Source of the DNA: Geobacter sp. SVR
GTDB lineage: Bacteria > Desulfobacterota > Desulfuromonadia > Geobacterales > Pseudopelobacteraceae
Assembly: GCF_016865365.1 (NCBI RefSeq)
Contig: NZ_AP024469.1
Location: 4,122,501 to 4,186,500, forward strand
Direction: 5' to 3'
Length of the DNA stretch: 64,000 bases
The translations under genes were made by a program, and so were the position numbers. Positions within the stretch are counted from its first letter, which is position 1, and each line of letters opens with the position of its first letter. The notes under the pieces were generated by a model. It made no database searches. It worked only from the letters and a program-made list of their open reading frames with translations, and was not told the DNA's origin. Shown here piece after piece: positions 1 through 8,679 of the stretch.

Positions 1-1
1 T

Positions 2-307
2 GGCTACCTGGCTTCGGGCATCACCCTGCCATTCCCCGCCGTTCTGCTGGCGGTATTCACTGCCGGCAGCGCCTCCACTGCCGTTGCGGCAGTCGGGCTG
101 CTGTATGCCGTACGCATGGCCATCAGCCTCCACTTCAGCCGTTGCCTGGTCCGGGACTGCCTGCTCCCCCACTGGCTCTGGCTGATCCCGCTGCGTGACA
201 TGCTCTCCTTCTGCTCGTGGTTGCTTTCGTTCCTGGGCAACCGCGTCGAATGGCGCGGCAACCGCTTTCGCCTCAGGCCGGGGGGCAAGCTGGAGGAGCT
301 GGTTTGA
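2..307 (+). CDS. hpnI: C-terminal part of HpnI-like ceramide-glucosyltransferase-type glycosyltransferase (partial)
   Basis: The frame is open from the window edge to TGA at 305-307, so only the last 101 residues are present. It shows two hydrophobic stretches (about residues 8-36 and 53-80). Its end contains PLRDMLSFCSWL and NRVEWRGNRFRLR, typical of the C-terminus of GT21-type glycosyltransferases, including the hopanoid-associated HpnI group. Family knowledge suggests a membrane enzyme acting in glycosylated hopanoid or lipid synthesis. The catalytic half lies outside the window, so the exact HpnI assignment is inferred from the tail alone; a related membrane glycosyltransferase is the alternative. 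mlaE starts 98 bases downstream. Confidence 0.7.
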   Translation, partial: GYLASGITLPFPAVLLAVFTAGSASTAVAAVGLLYAVRMAISLHFSRCLVRDCLLPHWLWLIPLRDMLSFCSWLLSFLGNRVEWRGNRFRLRPGGKLEELV

Positions 308-404
308 GCGCCAGTCAGCATTCGCACCGTGCTGTATACCGAATGTTCCTCCTTTACTTTTTCGATTAAAATATTGTATAAGTGACTTTTTTTCGAGGTG
401 CTTG

Positions 405-1175
405 GTGTCAGCTCTGGTTCAGACCATAGGACAATGGACCATCGGTTCGGTACGCGAACTCGGCAGGATGGGATGGTTCATGATCTACTCCCTCTATGCC
501 ATCTTCCGCCGGCCGGGCCGGCCGGTGCAGATCCTCAAGCAGATCAGCTTCATCGGCGCAAAGTCCCTGTTCGTCATCTGCCTGACTGCGGCTTTTACCG
601 GCATGGTACTGGGACTGCAGGGCTATTACACGCTGGCCAAGTTCGGATCGGAAGGCATGCTCGGTACCGCGGTGGCACTTTCGCTGATCCGGGAGTTGGG
701 ACCCGTCCTGACGGCCCTGATGGTCACCGGCCGGGCCGGCAGCGCCATTACCGCCGAAATCGGCATCATGCGCATCAGCGAACAGATCGACGCCCTTGAA
801 ACCATGGCGCTCGATCCCTTCAAGTACCTGATCACTCCCAAGTTCATCGCCGCCTTGATCGCCCTGCCCCTGTTGTGCGCCATCTTCGATGTCGTCGGCA
901 TTTACGGCGGTTGGCTGGTGGGGGTCAAGCTGCTGGGCGTCAACCCCGGAGCCTATTTTTACGAAATGGAAAAGTCGATTGTCTGGCGGGATATCTATTC
1001 CGGCATAGTCAAGTCGATATCATTCGGTCTTCTGATCGCCTGGGTGGGCTGTTACAAAGGCTATTATGCCGGGCACGGGGCCGAAGGAGTTTCCCGTGCC
1101 ACCACCGAATCGGTCGTATTGACCTCGGTGCTGGTGCTGGTCTGGGACTACTTCCTGACATCGGTGCTGTTATGA
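405..1175 (+). CDS. mlaE: MlaE-type ABC transporter permease
   Basis: A 256-residue inner-membrane permease of the MlaE family (retrograde or anterograde phospholipid transport to the outer membrane). Most of the protein is hydrophobic, with the conserved core GTAVALSLIRELGPVLTALMVTGRAGSAITAEIG at about residues 85-118 and EQIDALETMALDP after it. The frame is open further upstream, into the previous gene, but GTG at 405 follows GAGGTG by four bases and gives the normal family length. It is the first gene of an mlaE-mlaF-mlaD-tolC-mlaC series. The ATPase follows after a 214-base spacer that carries a repeat element. Confidence 0.93.
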   Translation: MSALVQTIGQWTIGSVRELGRMGWFMIYSLYAIFRRPGRPVQILKQISFIGAKSLFVICLTAAFTGMVLGLQGYYTLAKFGSEGMLGTAVALSLIRELGPVLTALMVTGRAGSAITAEIGIMRISEQIDALETMALDPFKYLITPKFIAALIALPLLCAIFDVVGIYGGWLVGVKLLGVNPGAYFYEMEKSIVWRDIYSGIVKSISFGLLIAWVGCYKGYYAGHGAEGVSRATTESVVLTSVLVLVWDYFLTSVLL

Positions 1176-1235
1176 CGGCACAGCAAAAGGTCCATCTACG
1201 GCGTTGCAAAGCGCCTTCGTCACTGCGGCGTACGA

Positions 1236-1320
1236 CCCTCATCCTATCCTTCTCCCAGCGGGAGAAGGCATACCATTACCCTCTCCCGCTGGGAGAGGGT
1301 GGCCAACGGCCGGGTGAGGG
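1236..1320. repeat. Composite REP-like palindromic element between mlaE and mlaF
   Basis: Two perfect hairpins sit in tandem: CCTTCTCCC/GGGAGAAGG at 1248-1268 and ACCCTCTCCC/GGGAGAGGGT at 1278-1300. A short GGCC-AAC-GGCC hairpin follows, then GGGTGAGGG, which can pair back to CCCTCATCC at about 1236. The CCCTCTCCC...GGGAGAGGG...GGGTGAGGG pattern is a dispersed extragenic repeat seen in many proteobacterial genomes. It lies inside the mla operon and could affect mRNA stability or attenuate downstream expression. Confidence 0.8.
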
Positions 1321-1389
1321 GCCTCATTCCTCAGTCGCTTCGCGCCTTGTATCTGGGGCCTTTTGCTGTGCCGTGGAGATAAATGCCAC

Positions 1390-2136
1390 ATGATCCGGCT
1401 GTACGACGTACATAAATCGTTCGGCGACCAGAAGGTGCTCAGGGGGCTGAACCTGGAGATTCCTGCCGGGCAGATCACCGCCATCATCGGCCCCAGCGGC
1501 GAAGGCAAGAGCGTGCTGATCAAGCATATGATCGGACTGCTGGAGCCTGACCGCGGGCGGATCGAAGTGGAAGGCGAAAGCATCCTGGGTGTCCGCCGCT
1601 CGACGCTGAACCGGATCCGCGAAAAATTCGGGATGCTTTTCCAGAATGCCGCGCTGTTCGACTCGATGACCGTCTTCGAGAACGTGGCTTTTCCCCTGCA
1701 GGAGAAGACCTCCCTGTCCAGGGACGAGATCAGCGCACGGGTATATTCCGCCCTGGAAGACGTGGGGCTGAAGAACGTCGGGCAGAAATACGCCGACGAA
1801 TTGTCAGGGGGCATGAAGAAGCGGGTCGGGCTGGCCCGGGCGCTGCTGCTGAATCCGAAGATTATTCTGTTCGACGAGCCGACCACCGGCCTCGACCCGA
1901 TCATCAAGCGCGCCATTCATCAGCTGATCAAGGAGACCCACGAGAAGTTCGGCTTTACGGCCGTAATCGTCTCCCACGAAATACCCGATATCTTCGATAT
2001 CGCCCAGAACGTGGCCATGCTGTACCAGGGCACCATACTTCAGAACGGCAGTGCCGCCGAGATCATGAAGTCCGACCACCCGGTGGTGAAACAATTCATC
2101 AGCGGCAGCCTGGACGGACCGATCCGGTTGATATAG
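1390..2136 (+). CDS. mlaF: MlaF-type ABC transporter ATP-binding protein
   Basis: A 248-residue ATPase that powers the MlaE permease. Visible motifs are Walker A GPSGEGKS at about 36-43, signature LSGGMKKRVGLARAL, Walker B IILFDEPTTGLDP and the H-loop VSHE. The C-terminal VVKQFISGSLDGPI is typical of MlaF. ATG at 1390 was chosen because it gives the usual MIRLYDV start; an in-frame ATG at 1363 would add nine residues without family support. It lies between mlaE and mlaD in the same direction. Confidence 0.93.
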   Translation: MIRLYDVHKSFGDQKVLRGLNLEIPAGQITAIIGPSGEGKSVLIKHMIGLLEPDRGRIEVEGESILGVRRSTLNRIREKFGMLFQNAALFDSMTVFENVAFPLQEKTSLSRDEISARVYSALEDVGLKNVGQKYADELSGGMKKRVGLARALLLNPKIILFDEPTTGLDPIIKRAIHQLIKETHEKFGFTAVIVSHEIPDIFDIAQNVAMLYQGTILQNGSAAEIMKSDHPVVKQFISGSLDGPIRLI

Positions 2137-2205
2137 TCCCCGCACCGGCAGGCCATCCTGCCGTTGCCCGCTGATGCAGTACAACTTTGAAACAGGTGTG
2201 ACGCT

Positions 2206-2658
2206 ATGAACACGGCAAAACTTGAAACAACCGTCGGCATCTTCATGTTGGCCGGCATTCTCTGCCTCGGGTATATCTCCATCAAGCTCGGCAAGATGGA
2301 GCTGCTCGGCGGTGATTATTACAAACTGACCGCCGGTTTCGATTCGGTTTCGGGTTTGAAGGCGGGAGCGCGGGTCGAGCTGGCAGGGGTGGAAGTAGGG
2401 ACCGTCGACCGGATCGCACTCGACCCGAAAGGCAATGACCGCGCGCTTGCCCAGCTGAAGATCAGAAGCGGCGTAAAGATTACCGACGACGTGATTGCCT
2501 CCATCAAAACCAGCGGCATCATCGGCGATAAGTTCATCATGCTCAAACCGGGGGGATCGGACCGTTTCCTGAAGGATAATGGCAAAATACAGGAGACGGA
2601 ATCCGCGATCGATATCGAAGACCTGGTCAGCAAATTCATACACGGCAAGGTGGAATAG
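2206..2658 (+). CDS. mlaD: MlaD-type MCE-domain lipid-binding protein
   Basis: A 150-residue protein with one N-terminal membrane anchor (about 10-28) and a single MCE domain (about 38-116: YYKLTAGFDSVSGLKAGARVELAGVEVGTV). This is the normal size for MlaD, which forms a hexameric ring in the periplasm and passes phospholipids to and from the MlaE/F complex. It starts 69 bases after mlaF and is followed within 10 bases by the TolC-like gene, so the two are probably co-transcribed. Confidence 0.93.
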   Translation: MNTAKLETTVGIFMLAGILCLGYISIKLGKMELLGGDYYKLTAGFDSVSGLKAGARVELAGVEVGTVDRIALDPKGNDRALAQLKIRSGVKITDDVIASIKTSGIIGDKFIMLKPGGSDRFLKDNGKIQETESAIDIEDLVSKFIHGKVE

Positions 2659-2667
2659 CAGGAAACT

Positions 2668-4041
2668 ATGAAAGCGCTCGTTTTAACCGTTGTCAGCATC
2701 GGGATATGTTTGGCCCTTCCCTACGCCGGCCGAGCTGCCGATGCCCCCCCCGCGAACAAGCTGGTCCTCAGTGTCGAGGATTGCGTTCGCCTGGCTCTGA
2801 AGACCGCACCTGAGCTGGCAGAAGCCCAGGCCGACATCGAGCAGACCTCCAGCAAACTGGATGAGGCCAAATCCTACCGGTTTCCCCGCATAGAGGCGCT
2901 GGCGCTGCTCGGTCCCGCACCGCAGGCCAATAAATCGGACCTGTTCGGGCCGGACAGGCGCTTCAAGTTCGATGAGCTGACTTGGTTCACCAGTGCCGAT
3001 GCCACCATCATCCAGCCGCTCTATACTTTCGGGAAGATCTCCGAAAACATGAAGGCAGCCACCCACGGCATCGAAGTGGACCGCGCCCGCAAACAGCAGC
3101 GCGCCAACGAGGTTGTGCTCAAAGTCAAAGAGTACTTCTACGGACTGCTGTTGGCCCGGGAAATGAAGGAGCTGGTGCAGGAGGTCAAGGAGAGCCTGGA
3201 CAAGGCCCGCGACAAGGCCACCATGCTGATCGAGCAAGGTTCCGACAGCGCTGACCAAAGCGACATCTACAAGCTGGACGCGTTTTCCGGAGAGGTGGAC
3301 AAGTACAAGGAAGAGGCGCTCAAGGGGGAGGCGCTGGCATTGGCGGCGATCAGGACGCGATTGGGTCTGTCACCTGACGCGGCTATCGATATCGATGTCG
3401 AGCGGCTGCTGCCTCCTGAAGAGGAAATCCCCCCTCTGGAGACTTTCATTGAACAGGCCCGCAACCGGCGCCCGGAATACCGTCAGATCTCGGAGGGGCT
3501 CCAGGCCCGTGCTGCCCTGGTCGAGGCCGCCAAGGCAGAGTATTATCCCGACATTTTCCTGGGAGGACTGCTTTCGTGGGCCTATGCCGATGAACGGGAC
3601 CGCATCTACAACCCCTACATCACCGACCCCTTCCAGCATTTCAACGGCGGTATCGCACTGGGGGCGCGCTGGAAGCTTGATTTCGGCATAACCGGCGCAA
3701 AGGTAGCGGGAGAGCGAGCCCAATACAACCGCCTGCTCGGCACCAAGGAATACGCTGACGCCAATATTCCGCTCCAGATAAAGAAATACTATCTGGAGTT
3801 GAAAGAGGCCGAGAAGAGTACCACCGCCACCAGGCAGGCCTACTCCAATGCCAAGAAATGGGCGGTAACCGCCCTGGCCAATTTCGATTTCGGCGTCGGC
3901 CCTGCCAAGGACATCTTCGAAGCGTTGCAGGCCTATGCCCGCATGCGGGCCTCCTACTTCCAGTCAATCTACAACTACCGCATTGCCCAGGCGAACCTGG
4001 ACTATGCCACCGGTCAGCAGCCGGCCATTCCCGCACGATAA
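2668..4041 (+). CDS. TolC/OEP-family outer-membrane channel protein
   Basis: A 457-residue protein with a signal peptide (LTVVSIGICLALPYAGRAADA) and the repeated alpha-helical architecture of the outer membrane efflux protein family. It has long coiled-coil helices around 60-80, 130-230 and 280-420 and a typical ATGQQP end. The family forms trimeric channels across the outer membrane. Its place inside the mla operon, nine bases after mlaD, implies a role with that lipid transporter; this is inference, because classical Mla systems use MlaA/OmpC instead. It has no efflux-pump partner in the window. Confidence 0.88.
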   Translation: MKALVLTVVSIGICLALPYAGRAADAPPANKLVLSVEDCVRLALKTAPELAEAQADIEQTSSKLDEAKSYRFPRIEALALLGPAPQANKSDLFGPDRRFKFDELTWFTSADATIIQPLYTFGKISENMKAATHGIEVDRARKQQRANEVVLKVKEYFYGLLLAREMKELVQEVKESLDKARDKATMLIEQGSDSADQSDIYKLDAFSGEVDKYKEEALKGEALALAAIRTRLGLSPDAAIDIDVERLLPPEEEIPPLETFIEQARNRRPEYRQISEGLQARAALVEAAKAEYYPDIFLGGLLSWAYADERDRIYNPYITDPFQHFNGGIALGARWKLDFGITGAKVAGERAQYNRLLGTKEYADANIPLQIKKYYLELKEAEKSTTATRQAYSNAKKWAVTALANFDFGVGPAKDIFEALQAYARMRASYFQSIYNYRIAQANLDYATGQQPAIPAR

Positions 4042-4094
4042 CAGACAACGGCTGCCGCTGAACATGCGGCATGCCATTCCGGAGGAACCGACTC

Positions 4095-4685
4095 ATGTTG
4101 AAGAGAATCATCACCCTTGCAATGACCGGCGTTTTCCTTGCGTCCTACGCCTTTGCGACCCCCACCGATGATGTGAAGAAGACTGTGGACGAGGTAGTCC
4201 GCATCGTCGCCGACAAGGATATGAAGAAACAGGAGCAGAAGCGCCGCCAGGCGCTGAAGAAGTCCATCAGCCAGATCTTCGACTACGGCGAAATGGCCAA
4301 GCGTTCCCTGGGCAAGCATTGGAACCAGCGTACGCCGGCCGAGCGGAAACAATTTGTGGAGCTGTTCGCCTCGCTGCTGGAGAACTCCTATGCCGGCAAG
4401 ATCGAATCCTACAACAACGAGAAGATCGCCTATATCAAGGAAACCACCGAAGACGACCACGCCGAAGTCAAATCAAAGGTCATCACCGCCAAACGTGACG
4501 AGTTCACTCTCGACTACCGCCTGCTCAAGGAAAACGGCAAGTGGATGGTCTATGACGTGGTGATCGAGGGGGTCAGCCTGGTATCAAACTACCGCAGCCA
4601 GTTCAACAGGATCATCACCTCCAACGGCTACAGCGAGCTTATTAAAAAACTGCAGACAAAAACCGAGGAATTGAAGGCTCCATAG
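4095..4685 (+). CDS. mlaC: MlaC-type periplasmic phospholipid-binding protein
   Basis: A 196-residue protein with a signal peptide (LKRIITLAMTGVFLASYAFA) and the Tol-Tol-Ttg2/MlaC domain. It contains IFDYGEMAKRSLGKHW and FVELFASLLENSYAGKIESY, then the domain end VVIEGVSLVSNYRSQFNRII and a charged tail. MlaC ferries phospholipids between the outer membrane and MlaD. ATG at 4095 is preceded by GGAGGA (4081-4086). It closes the operon. Confidence 0.92.
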   Translation: MLKRIITLAMTGVFLASYAFATPTDDVKKTVDEVVRIVADKDMKKQEQKRRQALKKSISQIFDYGEMAKRSLGKHWNQRTPAERKQFVELFASLLENSYAGKIESYNNEKIAYIKETTEDDHAEVKSKVITAKRDEFTLDYRLLKENGKWMVYDVVIEGVSLVSNYRSQFNRIITSNGYSELIKKLQTKTEELKAP

Positions 4686-4698
4686 CTCCATTAAATTC

Positions 4699-4726
4699 TT
4701 GACACACGCTTCAGGCCTGTGATAAA
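4699..4726 (+). promoter_or_regulatory. Candidate sigma-70 promoter of the cold-shock gene with a long 5' leader
   Basis: TTGACA at 4699-4704 is followed after 16 bases by GATAAA (4721-4726). A start just downstream would give an untranslated leader of about 145 bases before the csp ATG at 4878. Long structured leaders are characteristic of cspA-type genes and act in cold-induced mRNA stabilisation. The promoter is read from the sequence; cold regulation is inferred. Confidence 0.5.
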
Positions 4727-4877
4727 CGACTTTTTCAGCAAGTTTCGGAAGTTCCTGCAGAACGTGGAAGAACCATGAGTTACCAGGCTTTGCGGTTTTC
4801 CTGCATCAGACTCCGGAAACTTAAGGCGGTATCCCACATGTCCGGCACAGGACCGGAGAAAAAAAGGAGGTAGGAAA

Positions 4878-5081
4878 ATGGCACAGGGCAAGGTTAAATG
4901 GTTCAACGACACCAAAGGTTTCGGCTTCATCGAGCAGGAAGGCGGCGAAGATGTTTTCGTTCACTTCTCGGCGATTCAGTCTGAGGGCTTCAAATCCCTC
5001 GCTGAAGGCGACTCCGTGACCTTCGATATTACCCAGGGTCCTAAAGGCCTCCAGGCTTCCAACGTCATCAAGACGAAGTAA
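4878..5081 (+). CDS. Cold-shock protein (CSD/CspA family)
   Basis: A 67-residue single cold-shock domain with both RNA-binding motifs intact: KGFGFI (RNP1) and DVFVHFSAI (RNP2). It is an OB-fold nucleic-acid chaperone that melts RNA secondary structure. The start is supported by GGAGGT at 4867-4872. A strong terminator follows the stop codon. Confidence 0.96.
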   Translation: MAQGKVKWFNDTKGFGFIEQEGGEDVFVHFSAIQSEGFKSLAEGDSVTFDITQGPKGLQASNVIKTK

Positions 5082-5106
5082 TCCGGGTCCTATCCGTTAC
5101 ACCTGA

Positions 5107-5135
5107 AACCCGCTGAGCGATCAGCGGGTTTTTTT
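5107..5135 (+). terminator. Rho-independent terminator of csp, overlapping the end of ygiQ
   Basis: Ten-base-pair stem AACCCGCTGA/TCAGCGGGTT with loop GCGA, then five T residues. The right arm contains the TGA stop (5121-5123, minus strand) of the convergent ygiQ gene, so terminator and coding end share bases. Confidence 0.85.
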
Positions 5136-7019
5136 ATGGCCGTTCCTGCCCCGGACGGGGGGCGCCTTCCGCGGTCCCCGCTCCGTCACCTTCCCTGCAG
5201 CAGGGGTCCGGGCGTGCGGAGAGTGTTGGGGGCGCCCCCCCGGCGACAGCACCTCACCCAGATCCTCACGTCCCAGCTCCCGCAGCGCTTCCTGCACCCG
5301 TCGGCGCTCATCCGATACATGCCACAGCAGCAACGACTTCTGCAGTCCCTTTTCCCGATCACTGCGCGCAACATATACAGCCTGTCCGCTGTCAGGGTCG
5401 ATGCCGGTGTGATACATGCACGTGGCCAGCGTCCCGGGGGTGGGGGTGAAATCCTGCACCTGTTCCACCCGCAGCCCGAGCTCCCTGAGGGTTAAGGCGA
5501 GCTCCAGCATGTCCTCCAGCCGGCATCCTGGATGGCCTGATATCAGGTATGGCACGATCGCCTGGCGCCTGCCGAGGCGGCTGTTCTCTTCACGAAAGCG
5601 TTTCAGGAATCGTTCGAAAGACTTTTTGCCCGGCTTGCGCATGAGCTGCGTGACATGTTCGACCAGATGCTCAGGCGCCACCTTCAGAAGCCCGCTGACG
5701 TGCTGCCCGATCAATTCCCCGAAATACTCTGACTGGCGCTCCATCAGGTCGTAACGCACTCCGGAAGAGACCGCCACGTGCCGGATGCCGCGCCGGGCAC
5801 GGGCTGCACGGAGCAGGCTGACGGCGCGTCTGTCGCTGGTGGTCAGGTGGGCACAAGGCTGCGGGAATAGACAGCTCGGACGCCGACAGGAGCGCCCTGC
5901 CTGTTCGTTGCCGCAAGCCAGTCCGTACATATTGGCGGTCGGACCGCCGATATCACTGATGCTGCCGCGAAACCAGGGTTTGGCAGCCAGGGCGTCTACC
6001 TCGGCCAGTACCGATCCCTGGCTGCGCGACTGGATCAGTTTGCCCTGGTGCATGGCGATCGAGCAGAAGGCACAGCCCCCGAAACAGCCGCGGTGGCTGG
6101 TGACCGAGGTTTTGATCTGCTCCCAGGCCGGAATCGGTTCCCGATAGCCGGGATGGGGCGACTTCACGAACGGCAGGGCGTAGATCGCGTCCATCTCGCG
6201 CTCGGAGAGCGGCAGGGCCGGCGGGTTGCAGACCAGCACACGCTGACCGTGGTACTGGATCAGAGGCCGTGCGCAGAAAGGATTCTGCTCCCGTGCCGCC
6301 AGCCGGAATGCCTCGGCAAACTTACTTTTGTCGCTGGAAACCTCCTCGAAAGAAGGGATTTCCAGGGGAGGATTCTTCTCATCCTCAAGGAGAGGGCCGG
6401 AATGAGGGAGATTGCCCATGATCCGACAGGTGCCCCGCAGGTCGCGGATATCGGCCATCCGTTCGCCATCCTGCATCCGCTGGGCCAGTTCCAGCAGCGG
6501 CCGCTCGGCCATCCCGTAGATCAAGAGATCAGCCTTGGCATCGAACAGCAGCGACCGGCGGACCTTGTTCTCCCAATAGTCGTAATGGACAAAGCGGCGG
6601 AGGCTGGCCTCGATGCCCCCAATCACCACCGGTACGTCTCGGTACGCCTCTTTCAGCCGGGATGTGTAAATGATGGTGGCGCGATTGGGACGGGCTCCAT
6701 GGCGGTTGCCGGGTGTGTAGGCGTCATCGTGGCGCAGTTTGCGCGCCGGAGTGTAATGGGCCACCATGGAGTCCATGGCCCCGGCCGAGACGGCAAAGAA
6801 CAGCCGCGGGCGCCCCAGGGACATGAAGGCCTCCTTGGAACGCCAGTCCGGCTGGGCCAGAATGCCGACCCGAAAGCCGTGCGCCTCCAGCCAGCGCGCC
6901 AGCAGCGGTACGCCGAAGGCGGGGTGGTCGATGTAGGCATCGCCGGATACGAATACCACGTCCAGCTCGGACCAGCCACGCTGAACAACTTCTGCTCGGG
7001 TTGTCGGTATGAATGTCAT
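5121..7019 (-). CDS. ygiQ: YgiQ-family radical SAM protein (UPF0313)
   Basis: About 632 residues. The family's N-terminal block is present ([14 protein letters not shown]), followed by a B12-binding-like fold. The radical SAM cluster motif is CFGGCAFC ([14 protein letters not shown]), and the conserved [11 protein letters not shown] and LKVAPEH blocks follow. The substrate of this family is unknown. The tail after about residue 590 is basic and low complexity ([19 protein letters not shown]). ATG at 7019 matches the usual start of the homologous region; a TTG at 7055 has a better-spaced AGGGGG and would add 12 residues. It is convergent with csp. Confidence 0.9.
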   Translation of the reverse strand: MTFIPTTRAEVVQRGWSELDVVFVSGDAYIDHPAFGVPLLARWLEAHGFRVGILAQPDWRSKEAFMSLGRPRLFFAVSAGAMDSMVAHYTPARKLRHDDAYTPGNRHGARPNRATIIYTSRLKEAYRDVPVVIGGIEASLRRFVHYDYWENKVRRSLLFDAKADLLIYGMAERPLLELAQRMQDGERMADIRDLRGTCRIMGNLPHSGPLLEDEKNPPLEIPSFEEVSSDKSKFAEAFRLAAREQNPFCARPLIQYHGQRVLVCNPPALPLSEREMDAIYALPFVKSPHPGYREPIPAWEQIKTSVTSHRGCFGGCAFCSIAMHQGKLIQSRSQGSVLAEVDALAAKPWFRGSISDIGGPTANMYGLACGNEQAGRSCRRPSCLFPQPCAHLTTSDRRAVSLLRAARARRGIRHVAVSSGVRYDLMERQSEYFGELIGQHVSGLLKVAPEHLVEHVTQLMRKPGKKSFERFLKRFREENSRLGRRQAIVPYLISGHPGCRLEDMLELALTLRELGLRVEQVQDFTPTPGTLATCMYHTGIDPDSGQAVYVARSDREKGLQKSLLLWHVSDERRRVQEALRELGREDLGEVLSPGGRPQHSPHARTPAAGKVTERGPRKAPPVRGRNGHKKTR

Positions 7020-7323
7020 GGTGTCATAGTAGTCGGACGAAGGGGAATATGTCAACGCACAGCCCCCTGCCCCGCCCTCGAAGAAACCCGCTGCAGCCTT
7101 GGTCTGCGATCTCTCCTGCCTGACGATTCAGAGCGCCGTCTCTTCCACCCGTCGGCAGCCATCCTTTACCCCATGCACCATGAAAGCAGAGCACGCGGTT
7201 TTGAGGGGCAGAACCTTCCTTATTGAAAAAATGAGCTATACTTAATTCACTGTTGATCGGGGAAGAGGCCCCGGTCTCTTCGGCACCACACACCCTACTA
7301 CAGAAACCAGGAGGTACCGGAAC

Positions 7324-8625
7324 ATGAAGCTCCTCATCATCCAACCCACTACGAGCTTTCAGGACGGAACCCCCTACCGGACCAAACGGCGCTGGATCAT
7401 GGGACTGACCCTGCCCTACCTGGCGGGACTGACGCCGCCGTGGGTACAGGTGAGACTGCAGGACGACCGCTACATGGATATCGACTACGGCGGCGGCTAC
7501 GACTTGGTGGCGCTCACCACCACCATTGCCACCGCGGCCAGAGCCTACGATATTGCAGCCGAGTTCCGCAAACGGGGAACGCCGGTTGTGATGGGGGGCT
7601 TCCACGCCTCCCTGCTTCCGGAGGAGTGCCTGGAGCACTGCGACGCGGTGGTGGAGGGGGAGGCCGAATACTCCTGGCCGGAGCTTCTGGAGGACTTCCG
7701 TGCCGGAAAAATGAAGCGGCGCTACAAGGCTGCCGAGTTGCACGACCTGAAGGGGCTTCCGGCACCGCGCTGGGACCTGCTCGACCGGCGAAAATACCTA
7801 GCCCCCTTTCTCCCGGTAATGACCACCCGCGGCTGCCCTTTCCGCTGCAGCTTCTGTGAAGTGCCGGTGGTGTACGGCACACGGTACCGGCATCGGCCAG
7901 TCGACGAGGTGATCGGAGACATGCGCCGGATTCCGACCCGCAAGATCCAGATCGTGGACGACAACATCGCCGCCAGCCGCGACTACGCCAAGGAACTCTT
8001 CAGCGCAATGATCCCGCTCGGCGTCCGCTGGAGCTGCCTGTGGACCATCAACACCTCCCGCGATACCGAATTGCTCGACCTGGCGGTAAAGGCTGGGGTA
8101 TCCCATGTCAACATCGGGATCGAGTCGGTCTCGCAGTCAAGCCTCTCCAGCATCAACAAACGGCAGAACAAGGTCGGCGAGTACGTACAGATGCTGAAGG
8201 AGCTGGAAAGGCGGGGGATCTTCTACTCCCTCAACTTCATGTTCGGGCTGGATGAAGACATGCCCGGAATCTTCGCCGAGACAATGGATTTTTTAAAGCG
8301 GGTGAACGCCCCCATGGCATTCTTCAACACCGTGACCCCCCGTGAGGGTACGGTGATGCGTTCGCAGCTCATCGAGGAGGGAAGGATCGTCAACCCGCTG
8401 GGCGACCGTTACCTGGGCATGCAGTGTCTCTTTACGCCGAAAAACATGACTCCCCAGGCGGTGGAGGAAGGGGTCTGGCGCTGTTTCCGCGAGTTCTACT
8501 CCCTGCCGAAGATCGTGAAGCGTTTTCTGTTCCCCCCCAACTCGTACATCGGCCAGGGGCTCCCCTCCAATCTCATCTTCGCCTGGGCGGTACGTCGACG
8601 CCGCGACCCAGTCGATTTCTACTGA
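7324..8625 (+). CDS. B12-binding-domain radical SAM protein
   Basis: A 433-residue protein with an N-terminal cobalamin-binding-like domain (about 1-140; VVMGGFHASLLPEE, CDAVVEGEAEYSW). The radical SAM domain follows, with cluster motif CPFRCSFC at about 173-180 and later NIGIESVSQSSL. This architecture is shared by methyltransferases and other B12-dependent radical SAM enzymes with varied substrates; the substrate cannot be read here. A GGAGGT-type site at 7311-7315 supports the start. It is transcribed divergently from ygiQ. Confidence 0.88.
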   Translation: MKLLIIQPTTSFQDGTPYRTKRRWIMGLTLPYLAGLTPPWVQVRLQDDRYMDIDYGGGYDLVALTTTIATAARAYDIAAEFRKRGTPVVMGGFHASLLPEECLEHCDAVVEGEAEYSWPELLEDFRAGKMKRRYKAAELHDLKGLPAPRWDLLDRRKYLAPFLPVMTTRGCPFRCSFCEVPVVYGTRYRHRPVDEVIGDMRRIPTRKIQIVDDNIAASRDYAKELFSAMIPLGVRWSCLWTINTSRDTELLDLAVKAGVSHVNIGIESVSQSSLSSINKRQNKVGEYVQMLKELERRGIFYSLNFMFGLDEDMPGIFAETMDFLKRVNAPMAFFNTVTPREGTVMRSQLIEEGRIVNPLGDRYLGMQCLFTPKNMTPQAVEEGVWRCFREFYSLPKIVKRFLFPPNSYIGQGLPSNLIFAWAVRRRRDPVDFY

Positions 8626-8632
8626 TGCACGA

Positions 8633-8661
8633 AAAAAAGCCTGCCGAAGCAGGCTTTTTAC
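8633..8661. terminator. Bidirectional rho-independent terminator
   Basis: Stem AAAAGCCTGC/GCAGGCTTTT with loop CGAA. A runs precede it and T runs follow it, so it can serve the B12-radical SAM gene on the plus strand and argC on the minus strand. Confidence 0.8.
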
Positions 8662-8679
8662 CATAATCCCGAACGACTA

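Noticed and set aside
6048-7226. Long open frame on the plus strand opposite ygiQ
   Set aside because: It lacks domain similarity and lies wholly antisense to a well-conserved radical SAM gene; long antisense frames are expected at this GC content.
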